From NCBI GenBank assembly GCA_025617375.2, contig JAMYGW020000006.1:5001-69000 (forward strand): a DNA stretch of 64,000 nt, written 5' to 3'. Every line of letters begins with the position of its first letter. Position 1 is the first letter of the stretch. The position numbers were made by a program, and so were the translations under genes. The notes beneath the pieces were generated by a model. That model worked only from the letters and a program-made list of their open reading frames with translations, did not search any database and had not been told where the DNA came from. Source of the stretch: Acarospora socialis. Taxonomy: Eukaryota > Ascomycota > Lecanoromycetes > Acarosporales > Acarosporaceae. Shown one piece after another: positions 22,933-34,195 of this stretch.

Positions 22933-25317
22933 TCATTCGTCCTCTCGCCTCCCCTCAATAATCAGGTTCACCCCCTTAACAGGATGCAGCAGCATCGGAG
23001 GCAGACACATCCGACCCTCACCAGCCAGCTCGAACTCTTCACCGCCGTCATTGTCGACCCGGAAGCCCAGCCATCTCCTCCACAAATTCGGCGCGAAGCC
23101 GGCATTATAGTACCATGTAGTGCCGCGGAAGTTGTGCTCGCGGTCGCCGAAGACGCTCGTCCTGGCCCCGCCGCTGGCTCCGTTGCGTCCTCCATTCATG
23201 ACGGCGGCGAGGTAGGTGGTCGGCCATTTTCGGTCGATGTATTCGGCGTGAGGGGCGTAGACGGCTTTGAGACCGTGCTGCAACGCCACGCTGCCGGCCC
23301 ACATCTCGGAGAACATGGTGTGTCGCTTCATGGAGTTTTCGCGGTGCATCGTCTCCAACAGCCTTCGCGAAAGTCGCGAGGCGGTGATAATGGAAACACG
23401 TCGAGGGGGAGGACCGTTGGCGGTGTTGTAGCCTGTGACGTCGTTTGCGTATAGCCACGTGGTACCGTCAGGGTCGAAGAGAGGGTTGAATGTGATCAGG
23501 TCTGCCTCTTCCCCGACACCCCACTCATACTTGTCTTTCTCGTAGCTTGTTGGAGGAAGCGCATCATTATCAGTTTCAAGGTCGTCGTCTGCCGACCTCT
23601 CCGGTCCCCAGATCGGTTTGTCCGATTTGCCTTGCGCGTCGCCAGGAAACCTAGGTTTGCCAGTCTTCGGTCCACTCCAAATGTTGTTACCAGTGTTCGT
23701 GCCCATCTCGGTCTGCACACGGACCATTTGCTTGAAATCGTTCCAGCTGCCATGAACCGAGGGCACATAAAACCTCCCGTTCCGCTCCCAAAGGCCTTTC
23801 CGAGGCTGCTCTTTGCTCCATTTCCGGATACTGTCAAACAGATGATACCAATGCCCGGTGTACCGGATGTCCATCTCCCAGTTCCAGAAGTAGTCGTACT
23901 CGGGATGCTGGTGAGCGAAATACTGCATCGACATGAATACGCTTCGATAGACCCCGTGCACGGGCAAACCCCGGTAGAAGCTCTCCGCCAGGCCACCATA
24001 GATGAGACCCATTTGCCGCTCCGACCACAACGTACCCATACCACGGAACTCTGGCGGAAGCGCGTCGTGCAAGACCCGTTGATGCGTGTCTTCATCGGCC
24101 CATATTTGGGCGTTGTCGTCCTTGACGTGAATCAAGAAGTGTACCGTGTACTCGCCGCCGGAGAGGAGAGCAAGCTCTGCGACCAGAGATCGCAAATATA
24201 AGATATCCTCGACACCGTACTCATAATCCCACCAAGTTCGAATCACTACTGCGGTGCGTGATATCGCTGTAAGATTCTTGGCGTCTGCGGCGGTCGTTGA
24301 GTTGAACGGTTCATGGTCCCGTTTTCGGTCCATGGATTGAAACGCATTCTCTTTAGGCGTCAGTCTATGCCCCAAGCGCTCACGATTCGCGGTGATGCAT
24401 CGTTCTTGTGCTTCGGCCCATTGGACGTTTCGGTAGTCAACCTCCTCAGTCTCCTGCCACACCAGATGAGCACCTTCCCGGTCCCCGCTTGTCCCTGCAC
24501 CGCTGCCGCCCATCCTTCTACTGTAGCCATATCCGTATGGTCCAAGTCTTCCGAAGCGGTCAAAGCAGACGTCATTCCGGATGCCCAGCACTTCGTTGGA
24601 GCCCATAACCGCATCAGGGAAACCCTGAGGTACACCTGAGTATGAATGGACGGCGGGGACACGGATTGTTCCTTTCGCATCCAAAAAGCACTCATTGATA
24701 GAACCATAATTAGAAATATATTCGGCAGACTGAGACTCGTGATGTGGATCGAATGGATGGCTCAATTGTAGGAGTCCCGCCTGCCGCTTCGCCTGAGTTG
24801 CGTTGCGTTCTGTTGACCTCTCCGTAGATGAATTCATCCCGTTGTTATCACGAGGATATTCCGGATCGTTCTGCTCTCGGGGCACCATGCTTCGTATGCC
24901 ACCATAGTACCTCTTCAAGAACGGAAAGCCCTCCCATGGTGCCGGCGGTTTCAGTCTCAAAATGCCGCTTTCCAATCGTTTCGAAGAGGCCCAGCTCATT
25001 CGTATTAGCGCAAGGATCAGGATAATGACGGTCGATATCAATGCGAGGCATAGATATCGTATTATCGAGTTGGAAAATTTATCCCTGCGACGAGGTCTCC
25101 TCTTCGAATTGGGTGCTGATGGCAGCATTGGCTGATGGGATCCAGAAGTGACTCGGGAAGAGCTGGAGGAGAGAACGGGAGAAGATAAGTTGCCATATAC
25201 GTCGGCAAGATGCGCTCCCTCTTCAGCGCCCTGTTCGAGGTCTGGTGTACGTTCGCGTGCGGAGCTCTCATATTCGTAGGATGATGAATCGGACAGACGA
25301 CGATGGTGGGTCGACAT
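22933..25317 (-). CDS. DUF3405 family type II membrane protein
   Basis: Single-exon frame of 794 aa. The N-terminal ~85 residues are cytosolic, Ser-rich and end in a basic patch (KRRPRRRDK). One transmembrane segment follows at about residues 86-106 (LCLALISTVIILILALI). The rest is lumenal or extracellular and matches the fungal DUF3405 family: RTWWDYEYGVEDILYLRSLV, VHFLIHVKDDN, WSERQMGLIYGGL, YDYFWNWEMDIRYTGHWYHL and NNIWSGPK. Type II topology plus an acidic NWEMD motif recall glycosyltransferases, but the catalytic function is unproven. The family is widespread in filamentous ascomycetes. Nothing appears broken. Confidence 0.88.
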   Translation of the reverse strand: MSTHHRRLSDSSSYEYESSARERTPDLEQGAEEGAHLADVYGNLSSPVLSSSSSRVTSGSHQPMLPSAPNSKRRPRRRDKFSNSIIRYLCLALISTVIILILALIRMSWASSKRLESGILRLKPPAPWEGFPFLKRYYGGIRSMVPREQNDPEYPRDNNGMNSSTERSTERNATQAKRQAGLLQLSHPFDPHHESQSAEYISNYGSINECFLDAKGTIRVPAVHSYSGVPQGFPDAVMGSNEVLGIRNDVCFDRFGRLGPYGYGYSRRMGGSGAGTSGDREGAHLVWQETEEVDYRNVQWAEAQERCITANRERLGHRLTPKENAFQSMDRKRDHEPFNSTTAADAKNLTAISRTAVVIRTWWDYEYGVEDILYLRSLVAELALLSGGEYTVHFLIHVKDDNAQIWADEDTHQRVLHDALPPEFRGMGTLWSERQMGLIYGGLAESFYRGLPVHGVYRSVFMSMQYFAHQHPEYDYFWNWEMDIRYTGHWYHLFDSIRKWSKEQPRKGLWERNGRFYVPSVHGSWNDFKQMVRVQTEMGTNTGNNIWSGPKTGKPRFPGDAQGKSDKPIWGPERSADDDLETDNDALPPTSYEKDKYEWGVGEEADLITFNPLFDPDGTTWLYANDVTGYNTANGPPPRRVSIITASRLSRRLLETMHRENSMKRHTMFSEMWAGSVALQHGLKAVYAPHAEYIDRKWPTTYLAAVMNGGRNGASGGARTSVFGDREHNFRGTTWYYNAGFAPNLWRRWLGFRVDNDGGEEFELAGEGRMCLPPMLLHPVKGVNLIIEGRREDE

Positions 25318-26280
25318 CGTTGGAAGGAGGAGTTATCACCAGTGCTCGAAGTGGGTCGTCTATTGGCGACAAGAACAGATGCCGAGAGCCGAAGGTGTAG
25401 CAGCTCTCTCGAAAGACCGCATTAACTGGTGCGTCTAACCATGTGAGCAACACGGATTTCGTACTACGATACCTTACGAGAACGCTAGGACTCGAGTTCA
25501 ATCGGCTGAACTACCTATAGGTGCTTGTATAAGGTATCGTTGACGAGATTCCAGAGTCGGCAATATCACCAACGTATGAAGATCGATAAGGAGCAATGGT
25601 GGTTGATGAAATAAAGCAATTGGCTGCTCCCAAGAAAGGAAAGATCAATTGAGTATTTCATTAGAGAGGACAAAAACTTCGCTCCCCAGATTTTGCCATC
25701 CCGCCTTTGGCCATTTTTGGGTTTGGACCAGACCCGGATGGAGGCTAAACAGCGCTAATGCGGTGTGGTTGACGAGGCGATAATCGCTCGACATCGTAAG
25801 GTAGTTAACCGAAGACAATTTAACTCAGAAAGCAGTTATTTAGAAGGGAATAAACCCTTCTTGTATCAATAAGGTAGAGAAAGAGACCAGGACGGTAAGA
25901 CGGTCGATGAGATCCATGGTGACAAGCATTATCCGCTACCAGAACAACCATTTCGTACTTCTAATGGAGTTGAAACTTGTCCTTGGCGTGTGTGGCCTTG
26001 AGATTCTGTGATACGGTGATAACCCAACTTTCTCTGCTTCGTACTAAGAAATCCGGTCAAGGTGACATCGACACGTCCTTCAAGGGAGGCAGTTTTATTT
26101 CGTCAGGTTGGTAAGGTACCCCTTATGTGCCATTCGGATACTTGTAGGGTACAAGTATCAGTCGCCCGCAGGAAGGTAAGGAGGTGTTGACAGCGAGTAG
26201 GATAATATGAAGCAGCAGTCTTTTACTTATGTATGTCAATGTAGAAGAAGGTATCAGACATCCAGTGCGATCTCCTTGAA

Positions 26281-26319
26281 CAATAGGCGGAAGAAGTGGG
26301 TGAGAACTGCTTACCTCGC
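26281..26319 (+). repeat. Direct repeat copy A (upstream of the NLR gene)
   Basis: Contains GAAGAAGTGGGTGAGAACTG followed by CTTACCTCGC. A second copy in the same orientation, differing by a few substitutions and a short insertion, lies at 31421-31462 just beyond the NLR gene. Similarity stops sharply on both sides. The origin is unknown; the ends of a mobile element or remnants of an old duplication are possible. Confidence 0.75.
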
Positions 26320-26329
26320 TTGAAACCTA

Positions 26330-26620
26330 CCTGATAAGTGAATCAGTTATGAAATTTTAACCCAACCCAACCCATTGAGTTTCATAACTGCATAAATTAC
26401 GCATAGACATGCATATAGACATGGGCTTAGGCCTGTCATGCATAACTGATTGAGTAATTTATGAAAAAATATATTACACACATGAAATTTATATATTGCG
26501 ACATCCAAAAATGGTAAATTTGTGTGTAATATATTGTATTTTTGGTATCTTACAATCTGGTTGGGTTGGGTTTTTGGATAAATACAAACCCAACCCAGTT
26601 TTTCCAATCAGGTCAGGATC
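26330..26620. repeat. AT-rich nested inverted-repeat element (MITE-like)
   Basis: Outer arms: AACCCAACCCAACCC at about 26358 faces GGTTGGGTTGGGTTT at about 26559. Inner arms: AATATATTACACAC at about 26468 faces GTGTGTAATATATT at about 26521. ACCTGAT (26329) and ATCAGGT (26608) could be short terminal inverted repeats. The element is about 290 bp, AT-rich and non-coding, which fits a MITE, perhaps hAT-related because GGGTTGGGT-like subterminal motifs are common there. No target-site duplication was clear. Confidence 0.55.
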
Positions 26621-27114
26621 TGTAGAACATTATTTATGAGTATCATTGTATGTAATATATGGTAATTAAACATAATCAGGATACTGGTAATTTCATATCA
26701 AGAGTCAGACACTGAACCATAAATAACTTTCTCTATACATATACATTGTTGATTTGTTAATGGTTGCACCATCAACAAGAATTACACTGCATTGTTTGGT
26801 TAGAGCCAATCATAACGCCTGACAATCCTGGGCAGCGCAGGTGTTTGCAGATCCGTAGAACTCATTTTTGACCCCCAAATTCCCTCAGCCAACTCAGCCA
26901 CTCAGCATGGTCAGCCGCTCAGCACAGACATTTGCCATGTGCTGCATCACGATGGCCAGAGACTTGCGTGGTCAACTGAACATGTCTGATCCAAACTCAT
27001 CTGCAATGACTGCTTTCCTCTACTCTGCTTCTGGCTGAAGTCTTCTGTTTCTCTCAGTGCCTTTGAATCTTTGGTGATCGCTTTCAACAGCGTCAAACTG
27101 CAAATAGAATCAGC

Positions 27115-30100
27115 ATGGCGGAGATTCTTGGCATTGCGACTGGCATAGCTGGCTTGCTTAGCTTGACTATAGAGGTTTCCAAGCTCAGTTCAGAATACGT
27201 CAAAGGGGTTCGATCCGCGTCAGATTCGGTTCGTCGGATACTACAAGAGTTGCAACTCCTGGAACAAGTTCTCTTTGAACTCAATAGGTTGACATATATC
27301 GATGATGAAGAAATCTTCTCTTCTGGCCCATCACGACTTCGTGTACAACGTCTTGTGCAAGATCCTACAGCATATCAGAAAATGCTTCAGGATCTTCGCA
27401 GAGAGCTGCTGGCCCGCGTTACTGGCAAGCCATCATCGATCGAATGGAAGAAGCTATCTTGGCCGTTTTCCGAAGCAAAAAATAAACAGATCTTGGCAGA
27501 TCTTCAACGATACCTTGAGATACTCCAAAGTGCGTTGAATATTGATACCTAGCAAGTCCACCGATTCATTAGCTCGAATTATTGATGCTGAATAAGATGC
27601 AGTATCGTTGCGTCGAGAACGTACAAAGAAGTGAAAGAGGCCAGGGAAGATAGAAAAGGTTCTATACCTTGATCCTCTACATTCCATACTCTGATAGTTA
27701 ACACAATATAGGTGAAAGATTTAGGACAATTCTAAGCTGGCTTTCGTCTTCCCAGATGGGCCAGAAGCAGGACGATGTCTTCTCTAAACGCCAGGGTCCT
27801 ACAGGCAGTTGGGTGTTGCAGACCCGCCAGTTCCAAGACTGGCTGAATAGGAAAGACTGTCATACTCTATTATGGTGCCATGGAAATCGTGAGCTGTCCC
27901 CTTCATAATGAGAGTCTAAAGTAGCCCTACTTCCAAAGCCTCTGCTGACATTATGAAGCGGGTAGTGGGAAAACTGTGATGATGTACGTAAGAGTACCCA
28001 TCCCGATTACCATCTAATGGTTTAGCAGGTCAATCATTGTCGACCATATCACAAATACGCATCAAAACCCTGATACGGGAATTGGTTATGTATATTGCGA
28101 TGATAGTGACCAGCAAAATCAAACAGCGTCAGAGCTTCTGGCTTCTTTAGCCAGACAGATAGTGGCGAAGAAACCTAAACTCCCACGTGCCTTGGAAGAT
28201 CTCTATGAGTCTCTCAAGAGAGAAAACAGACGGCCAAATCTGGACCAAATCAATTCATTACTCCAATCACTCTGCAACGAATCCAAGCGGACCTTCCTGG
28301 TTATAGACGCCCTTGACGAATGTGGTAGTTTAACGGAAAGGGGCATGCTGGTGTCAACTTTAATCTCCTTGCAAAGGTCTTCCGTCAGGATTCTTGTCTC
28401 AAGCCGAGGTAATCTCGAAGATTTGCGGAGGCGATTCGTGCAGGTGCCTCAAATCCACATCAAAGCAACAGAGTCTGACATTAGGACATATGTGCACCAA
28501 AAACTGAATGAGAACCAAGACTTCAAAAGGCGGATCGGAATGAGTCCACAAGTTGAGCACCAGATTGTTGATACCATTACTGAATCGGCCTCGGGAATGT
28601 AAGCTCATTACCGTTATGATTGTCGCCTCGCTATGCAAAAGCTGACTTAGGACCCTAGGTTTCTCTTGGCCGTTCTGCAGCTAAATCAGATCCAAGAAGA
28701 GAGGACGGCAACCAAAATACTTAAAAGTTTGAAGTCCCTTCCCTCCGGACTAGAACAAACGTATGAGGCAGCATTGAAGAGAATTCAACGGCAAGTCAAG
28801 CCCGACTCTTCTCTCGCAATGAGAATTTTGCAATGGCTATCACATGCAAACCGGCCCCTTCTCGTTGAGGAGTTGTGTCAAGCTCTGGCAATCGAGTGGG
28901 ACGAGGATGAGGGTGAGGACCGGCCCCAAGACTTGGACTGGGACAATATCCAGGACCCAACCAGTCTATTGGATGTGTGTGCTGGTCTTGTTACAATTGA
29001 AGATGGAAGCAACGTCATCCGCCTTGTACATTCCACCGCCAAAGAATATTTCACCAAGTTCCGTGACATCCATTTTCCTGAAGCAGTAACCGGAATCTCC
29101 AGAACGTGCCTTGCATATTTGTTATTTGCCGAGTTCAATCAAGGGTTTTGCAAGTCCGATGAGGAGCTTGACCACAGACTCAAACAGTACCCGTTCCTTA
29201 CATACGCCGCTCAGCAGTGGGGACGCCACGTGCGGGGAGATTCAGAACAAACCTTGGAAGACTTGGCTTCTGTTCTGCTCAAGGATGATTACAGTTTGTC
29301 GAGTTCCAATCAAGTCATGTATATTTCGAAGTTTCATCGTGCTGGTTACAGTCAAAAATTTCCCAGATCCTTGGGAGGTCTCCACGTCACAGCGAGTTTT
29401 GGCCTAGAAAAGCTGAGCTTGGTATTGCTAGAGCAAGGTCTCGATTGTCAGGCAAAGGATAGCTGGGGCCGGGTACCGATGCATCATGCGGCTGCCGCCG
29501 GCTTTGGACCAGTGGTGCGCCTGTTACTTGCTCATAAAGCTGACGTTGGGACAACTGATAGTAACGGTTCTACCCCTCTTCACCACGCTGCCGAAAATGG
29601 TCATACTGAAGTAGCAAAGCTACTACTCACTCAGAACGTCATGGTCGACGCGAAAGACAAGCAGGGAGACACAGCATTACATGAAGCGTCTAAATGGGGC
29701 CATACAGCGATGGTCCGTTTGCTGTTGGAACATAAAGCGAATGTTCAAGAACCAAATGAGCAGGACTGGACCCCGCTTCATGTGGCCGCAGAAACTGGTC
29801 ATAGGGACACAGCTCAGATTCTACTGCGCGGAGGAGCCGACCTGAGTATAAGAGACAAGAATGGATGGACGGCTCTTCATCGAGCCGCTGCTAGGGGACA
29901 GGCTGCAATATTAGAACTGCTGCTCGAGAGTGGTTCTGAGATCGACGAACTCACCGAGGACCATGAGAAATCCGCGCTGGTCTGGGCGGCCGAAGTCGGC
30001 CAGCCGGATATGACTCGCCTACTGCTGTCTAGAGGAGCCGATGTGGCCCTGCAAGATATATTTGGGGAGACTGCGCTTCACTATGCAAGTGAAAATGGGC

Positions 30101-31014
30101 ACGAGGCCACAGTCTTGGTACTCCTTAAATGCAATGCTCCAATTGATATTCTGGACAAACATAGACGCACGCCACTAGATTGTGGCGAACAACAGGGCGT
30201 CGTCCGCGCAATCCTCAAGGAGGAAATCAGAAGAAACACTCCAGCAGGCAGTGAACAATCAGAGCAGTATCTCGCTGTGCTAACGGGCGACTACACAAAT
30301 CTAAAGAGCACTCTGGACAACCATCAACCAGTCAACCCAGTTACGGATTTCAAGGACACAGCATTGCACTTATCAGCTCTTGAAGGTCTCCGGGACATGG
30401 CCAGCTTGCTCATCGACAGAGGTTTCGACGTGAATTCTCGAGGGAGCTCAAGAGGGACACCCTTGCACCGTGCCGCCACAAACGGTCATGCATCCGTTGT
30501 GCGGTTACTCCTTGACAGGGGCGCTGACGTCAACGCCCAAACCAGAACCGGAGGCACCGCACTAGGCTACGCCACAGTGAACGGCCACATCCCCGTAATC
30601 AAAATACTGCTGCAGACCCAACGTGTTGATGTCAACGCGTATAATGGTGTTTCGACGGCCCTGTACCAGGCTGCAAGCTACGGCCACTCGGCTGTAGTTC
30701 AGCTCCTGATTGAGCAAGGTGCCAAGGTCGAGCAACAGCATCTCACACGCCGCAGAACGGCCCTCCTTAGTGCTGCAAAAGCTGGCCACTTGGAGACAGT
30801 GCGTGTTCTGCTTGACGCTCACGCAGATGTCAACTTCCAAGATCTTTACAGTTGTACAGCGCTGCACTGTGCGACGTACGGCGAGCACAGAGAGGTGGTG
30901 CAGTTGCTAATGCACCGAGGGGCCAACAAGAACTTGAAAGATCGGATCAACCTGACTCCGTTCGAAGTAGCCAACCGGAAAGGGTATCGATCAATCATGA
31001 TGCTATTGTCATGA
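27115..31014 (+). CDS. NLR (STAND) protein: Helo-like N-terminus, NACHT, ankyrin repeats
   Basis: Predicted fungal NOD-like receptor of about 1180 aa, likely in non-self recognition or programmed cell death. Exons that keep frame: 27115-27529, 27712-27888, 27959-27983, 28029-28598 and 28659-31014. MAEILGIATGIAGLLSLTIE begins a Helo-like/fungal STAND N-terminal helical domain. The linker ends in QFQDWL. The NACHT P-loop is GNPGSGKT (split by an intron) and Walker B is TFLVIDALDECG; SSVRILVSSR is the sensor region. A winged-helix-like segment (WLSHANRPLLVEELCQALA) and LVHSTAKEYF follow. From residue about 640 come some 16 ankyrin repeats (TPLHHAAENGHTEVAKLLL type). The 182-nt first intron (donor GTGCGT) still contains linker-like coding sequence, so the N-terminal join is the uncertain part; an alternative is a damaged linker. 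Confidence 0.85.
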
Positions 31015-31420
31015 TCCAGGCAGTAAGTCTGTTTTGGTACAGCTCTAGTTCTTACACTATCAACAGCCGGGGAAGATTGATATTAAAAACTGTCAGTCTA
31101 CTCTCTGGCTATCGTTATCTGCTGGCGAACTACTTCGGTCATCCTCACTTTCTTAAACTAGAACCTATATCCATTCCAAAATTGAGAAGACGACTTCAGT
31201 CTACCCCAACTGAAAATCATGCCTAAATCCACGCCTAAACTGACCTAAACTCGTGCCTCAACTAATCCCTAATCTAATACCTAGGCTCTGTGCAATGGAG
31301 ACTGTTCACGTCGACAGACTGGTACTAGGTTCGAACTGCTACAGAGCAAAATCATTGATTGATTGCTAGCTATGGAAGAATCTTTGAATTCAGGAATTTT
31401 TCTCTGTATAAATACTATTA

Positions 31421-31462
31421 CAATAGTAGGCAGAAGAAGTGGGTGAGGACTGCTTACCTCGC
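31421..31462 (+). repeat. Direct repeat copy B (downstream of the NLR gene)
   Basis: Contains GAAGAAGTGGGTGAGGACTG then CTTACCTCGC, the partner of the copy at 26281. The two copies bracket about 5.1 kb that contain the MITE-like element and the whole NLR gene. Confidence 0.75.
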
Positions 31463-32233
31463 ACAGTCATCGAAACCTTTGTATTCTTTGTATGGATCAG
31501 GCTATATGATACACAAACTTACACACATGCAACTGACCCCTTGCACCTTGAAGAGTGTACTGAGGTTATCAATACTTGTACCTTATCTTTCCAAAACTTT
31601 ACGTTAGATACCATACAGACATTCGGCGCTTTTGTCGGTTCTCTCGCTTCCTCAACGCACAGACCGAGATGGGGCTGAATCAATTGGATTCTGTGCTACA
31701 AACTCCCAGCCCTGACATCTTACCTACGTAAGGTACCTAAAGCCTCAGGCAGTCTGACGTCACATACGTTCAGCGGGGCAGTTTGTCTTCAACGGGCCAT
31801 GCTAGCTCCATCGTGCACGACCGTTTGCATTGGGCATCGTGAACTTGGCCATGTTGAGGGCTGGCCACAAGGCTGCAACAACAGAAAGATGAGACAACCA
31901 ATAGGGGATAGTGGAAGAAGATGGCTGCCATGTTTTTCAGATTGAGCAAGCCAAGGGACCTATACTGATTGCGGTTGTGGCCGCTTCCTTCCTTTACTGT
32001 GTGGCTCCACTAAGATCCCCTTACTTACGTCCCCAGTGCCTTACCGGATTGTTGTGGGGTGACTTCACACCCCGTGATTCCAGTTCAATCCGGTGGCTGA
32101 ATCGTCGATTGAGAAAAGACGCTCAAACAATGTTGAAAACTGGTCAATTGCCTACTTCACCTTCGCACTATTTGCTACTCACCCTTTATCATCCTAGTTG
32201 AGCAACTGAGGTCGCTGCTTGTTTGCCAAGGTG

Positions 32234-32241
32234 TATAAAAG
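32234..32241 (+). promoter_or_regulatory. TATA box of the luciferase-like-domain gene
   Basis: TATAAAAG lies 127 bp upstream of the ATG at 32368, leaving room for a leader of about 100 nt. Confidence 0.6.
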
Positions 32242-32367
32242 CCTGGTGAAGACCCTCACAGCCATTTCAGACGGTCCTGTGGATCAAGCTGAGAGCGACA
32301 CTTTCTCTGTTTACCTGACTGGCATTGACCTGACGCTTAGGCTCTCTCCTCGATTAGACTGGCAATC

Positions 32368-33210
32368 ATGAATCTTACCGACCCAGCCGAGTCGGACAAC
32401 CTCAACGCCGTCCTCCCCCAACTCACCCAACCCAATATCTTCTACCTCTCGCTCCTCCTCCTCCTACCAGCATGCCGCCTCATCTACAAAGACTACACCG
32501 CCTTCCTCAACCTCGGACCCGGCGGCACACCGCCCACCATCTCCGGCTACCTCCGCATCTGCATCCTCCGCATCTTCGCGCTCAAAGACCCCTACACCCC
32601 CATGCCGATCCCCACCCACCTCCGCCCGCGCTCCGGCTACCTTCGCGGAATACCCAAACGCGCCGGCCCACGCCCGCAAGTCGCCGGCATCGCTCCGCAC
32701 CGGCAGACCAGCCAGAAAAGCGGCGAAGCGACCTTCGCCGCGCTATCCGAGGCGATCGCCAAGATGGCCGACCTGCACCCGTCGCGACTGGCTGTCGGAA
32801 TCTCCTGCTTCGAGACGCACGGCATGGGCCTTTTTTCCAAGACCCAGCTCAACCGCACCTGCCGCGGCGAGATCTGCCACGCGCACGCGATCGATGGTAG
32901 CATGCACATGACGCTGCATCCGGCGGACGCGAAACTCGTGCTCGAGCGCGGCTGGGGCGAGAGGCATCCGTTGGCGAAGGGCGGTTGGTGGACGCGGTTT
33001 GTGCCGAAGACTTTTTTGATGGTGTATGCGCCGCGCGACGAGGTGGAGTTGAGGGTCGTGTTGGAGATTGTCAGGGCGGCGGCGTGGTGGGTGAGCGGGC
33101 AAATTCTGTGGGAGGGGGAGGAGAGCGGTGGTGAGGAGAGTGGGATGGGCGTCGTGTGTCGAACGTTGGCGGATTCTCATGGCGTGTTGCAGGGTCGAGA
33201 GATACAATGA
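32368..33210 (+). CDS. Luciferase-like-domain (DUF5519-type) protein
   Basis: Single-exon frame of 280 aa. A hydrophobic N-terminal segment (FYLSLLLLLPACRLIY) suggests a membrane anchor. The C-terminal half matches the fungal luciferase-domain family: RLAVGISCFETHGMGLF, RGEICHAHAIDGSMHMTLH, PADAKLVLERGWGERHPLA and FLMVYAPRDEVELRVVLEIV. The name comes from a domain shared with some bacterial proteins; light emission is not implied and the biochemical role is unknown. The start is the first ATG after the TATA box. It is convergent with the CLC channel gene. Confidence 0.8.
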   Translation: MNLTDPAESDNLNAVLPQLTQPNIFYLSLLLLLPACRLIYKDYTAFLNLGPGGTPPTISGYLRICILRIFALKDPYTPMPIPTHLRPRSGYLRGIPKRAGPRPQVAGIAPHRQTSQKSGEATFAALSEAIAKMADLHPSRLAVGISCFETHGMGLFSKTQLNRTCRGEICHAHAIDGSMHMTLHPADAKLVLERGWGERHPLAKGGWWTRFVPKTFLMVYAPRDEVELRVVLEIVRAAAWWVSGQILWEGEESGGEESGMGVVCRTLADSHGVLQGREIQ

Positions 33211-34195
33211 CTGGGCTTGCCAAACTGTTTATGGTCAGGAGGGTCCAGGACTATGTGTTATGACGGGGCGTTGTGGGACTGTGATGCTGGGCTTTTCTTC
33301 TTCGTTGTGCGGAGCGCGCATTGCCGGCGTGTTTGCTCTCATAACGTACTCTGCGAGCTAAGCGTCGCTCCTGTTCCAAACACGAGGCGTAAAGTCTGGA
33401 TATCTGATGCTGTGAAAATCTTCCACGTCTCTAATATGCTTCGGAAATCCCACTTTCAAGAACGCCCTACCAGCTCACACCATCCCGCAACTCCTTCGTG
33501 CCCACGCATTACATAAGACACTTCTCCCCCGTTCCCACTTACCAGAGCAAAGGATCACCAATGGATCGAGACTCAAACCCAGGCTGGCATCGAGTATAGT
33601 AAAAGAGCGAGCAGCTCACCTCATCCCGTTCAATGAAGAGAAATTCTACGATCGTTACTCATTTCGCTGTTCCGTGATACTCCTTGCGCGTCATGGGAAA
33701 GGGTCGTCCTTCGAACGGAGACGAGATGGGATTTGATACATGCCTCCGCTCCGCTGATTTTCGTGTTCCGCTGTAATGATCTCATTCGTCGTCAGGCTTG
33801 GTAGAGAAGGTAGAGGGGGGTTCGGTCTGCAGTGTGTAAAATAGGGTTTCCTATTGGCTTTGGTGCCGTGGGTCTTGTCGTTGCCAATACCTGTACATTT
33901 GCTGTAGCACGAATGCAGGGGTGGGCATAGTAGAAACTACAAGAATACAAGGTTGGATGCTCAGCTGTCTATACCTGGGAGTGGATGGATAGCTACACGC
34001 GCCGTCGCTCACGTGTGGCTGTTGAAGCACCTGGACAAGCTGTTGCACAATGAACAAACACCATCACCCAGTGCGTGCAACAAGGCGAATAGAGGATAGA
34101 AGCATAGACAACAGACAACGGCTACCTACATGATCCATTGAAGAACGGGGAGCAAGGAGGAGGTACTCCATGTTGACACCGTCAGTGACGAAGTA
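33211..34195. other. Convergent intergenic region, about 1 kb
   Basis: Lies between the ends of the luciferase-like and CLC genes. No coding sequence, RNA gene or repeat is supported on either strand. Confidence 0.4.

Larger units (their letters stand above)
25318..27114. other. 1.8-kb intergenic region with AT-rich repeat element
   Basis: The first few hundred bp are the promoter of the minus-strand DUF3405 gene. From about 25600 the sequence is AT-richer and lacks coding content. It contains one copy of the direct repeat that flanks the NLR (26281-26319) and the nested inverted-repeat element at about 26330-26620. The last 300 bp form the NLR promoter and leader. Confidence 0.5.
31015..32367. 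other. Intergenic region between the NLR and the luciferase-like gene
   Basis: Holds repeat copy B at 31421-31462. Around 31285-31345 a 7-bp stem GCTCTGT/ACAGAGC encloses GGTTCGAAC, a tRNA-like look-alike (see rejected items). A TATA box lies at 32234. No coding sequence is supported. Confidence 0.45.

Noticed and set aside
22933-24201. Several open frames on both strands within the DUF3405 gene
   Set aside because: They are shadows of the 794-aa conserved frame and show no motifs of their own.
31285-31345. tRNA-like sequence with a 7-bp outer stem and GGTTCGAAC
   Set aside because: The enclosed length is about 10 nt too short for a tRNA and the T stem does not pair. It could be a worn tRNA-derived fragment but cannot be supported.
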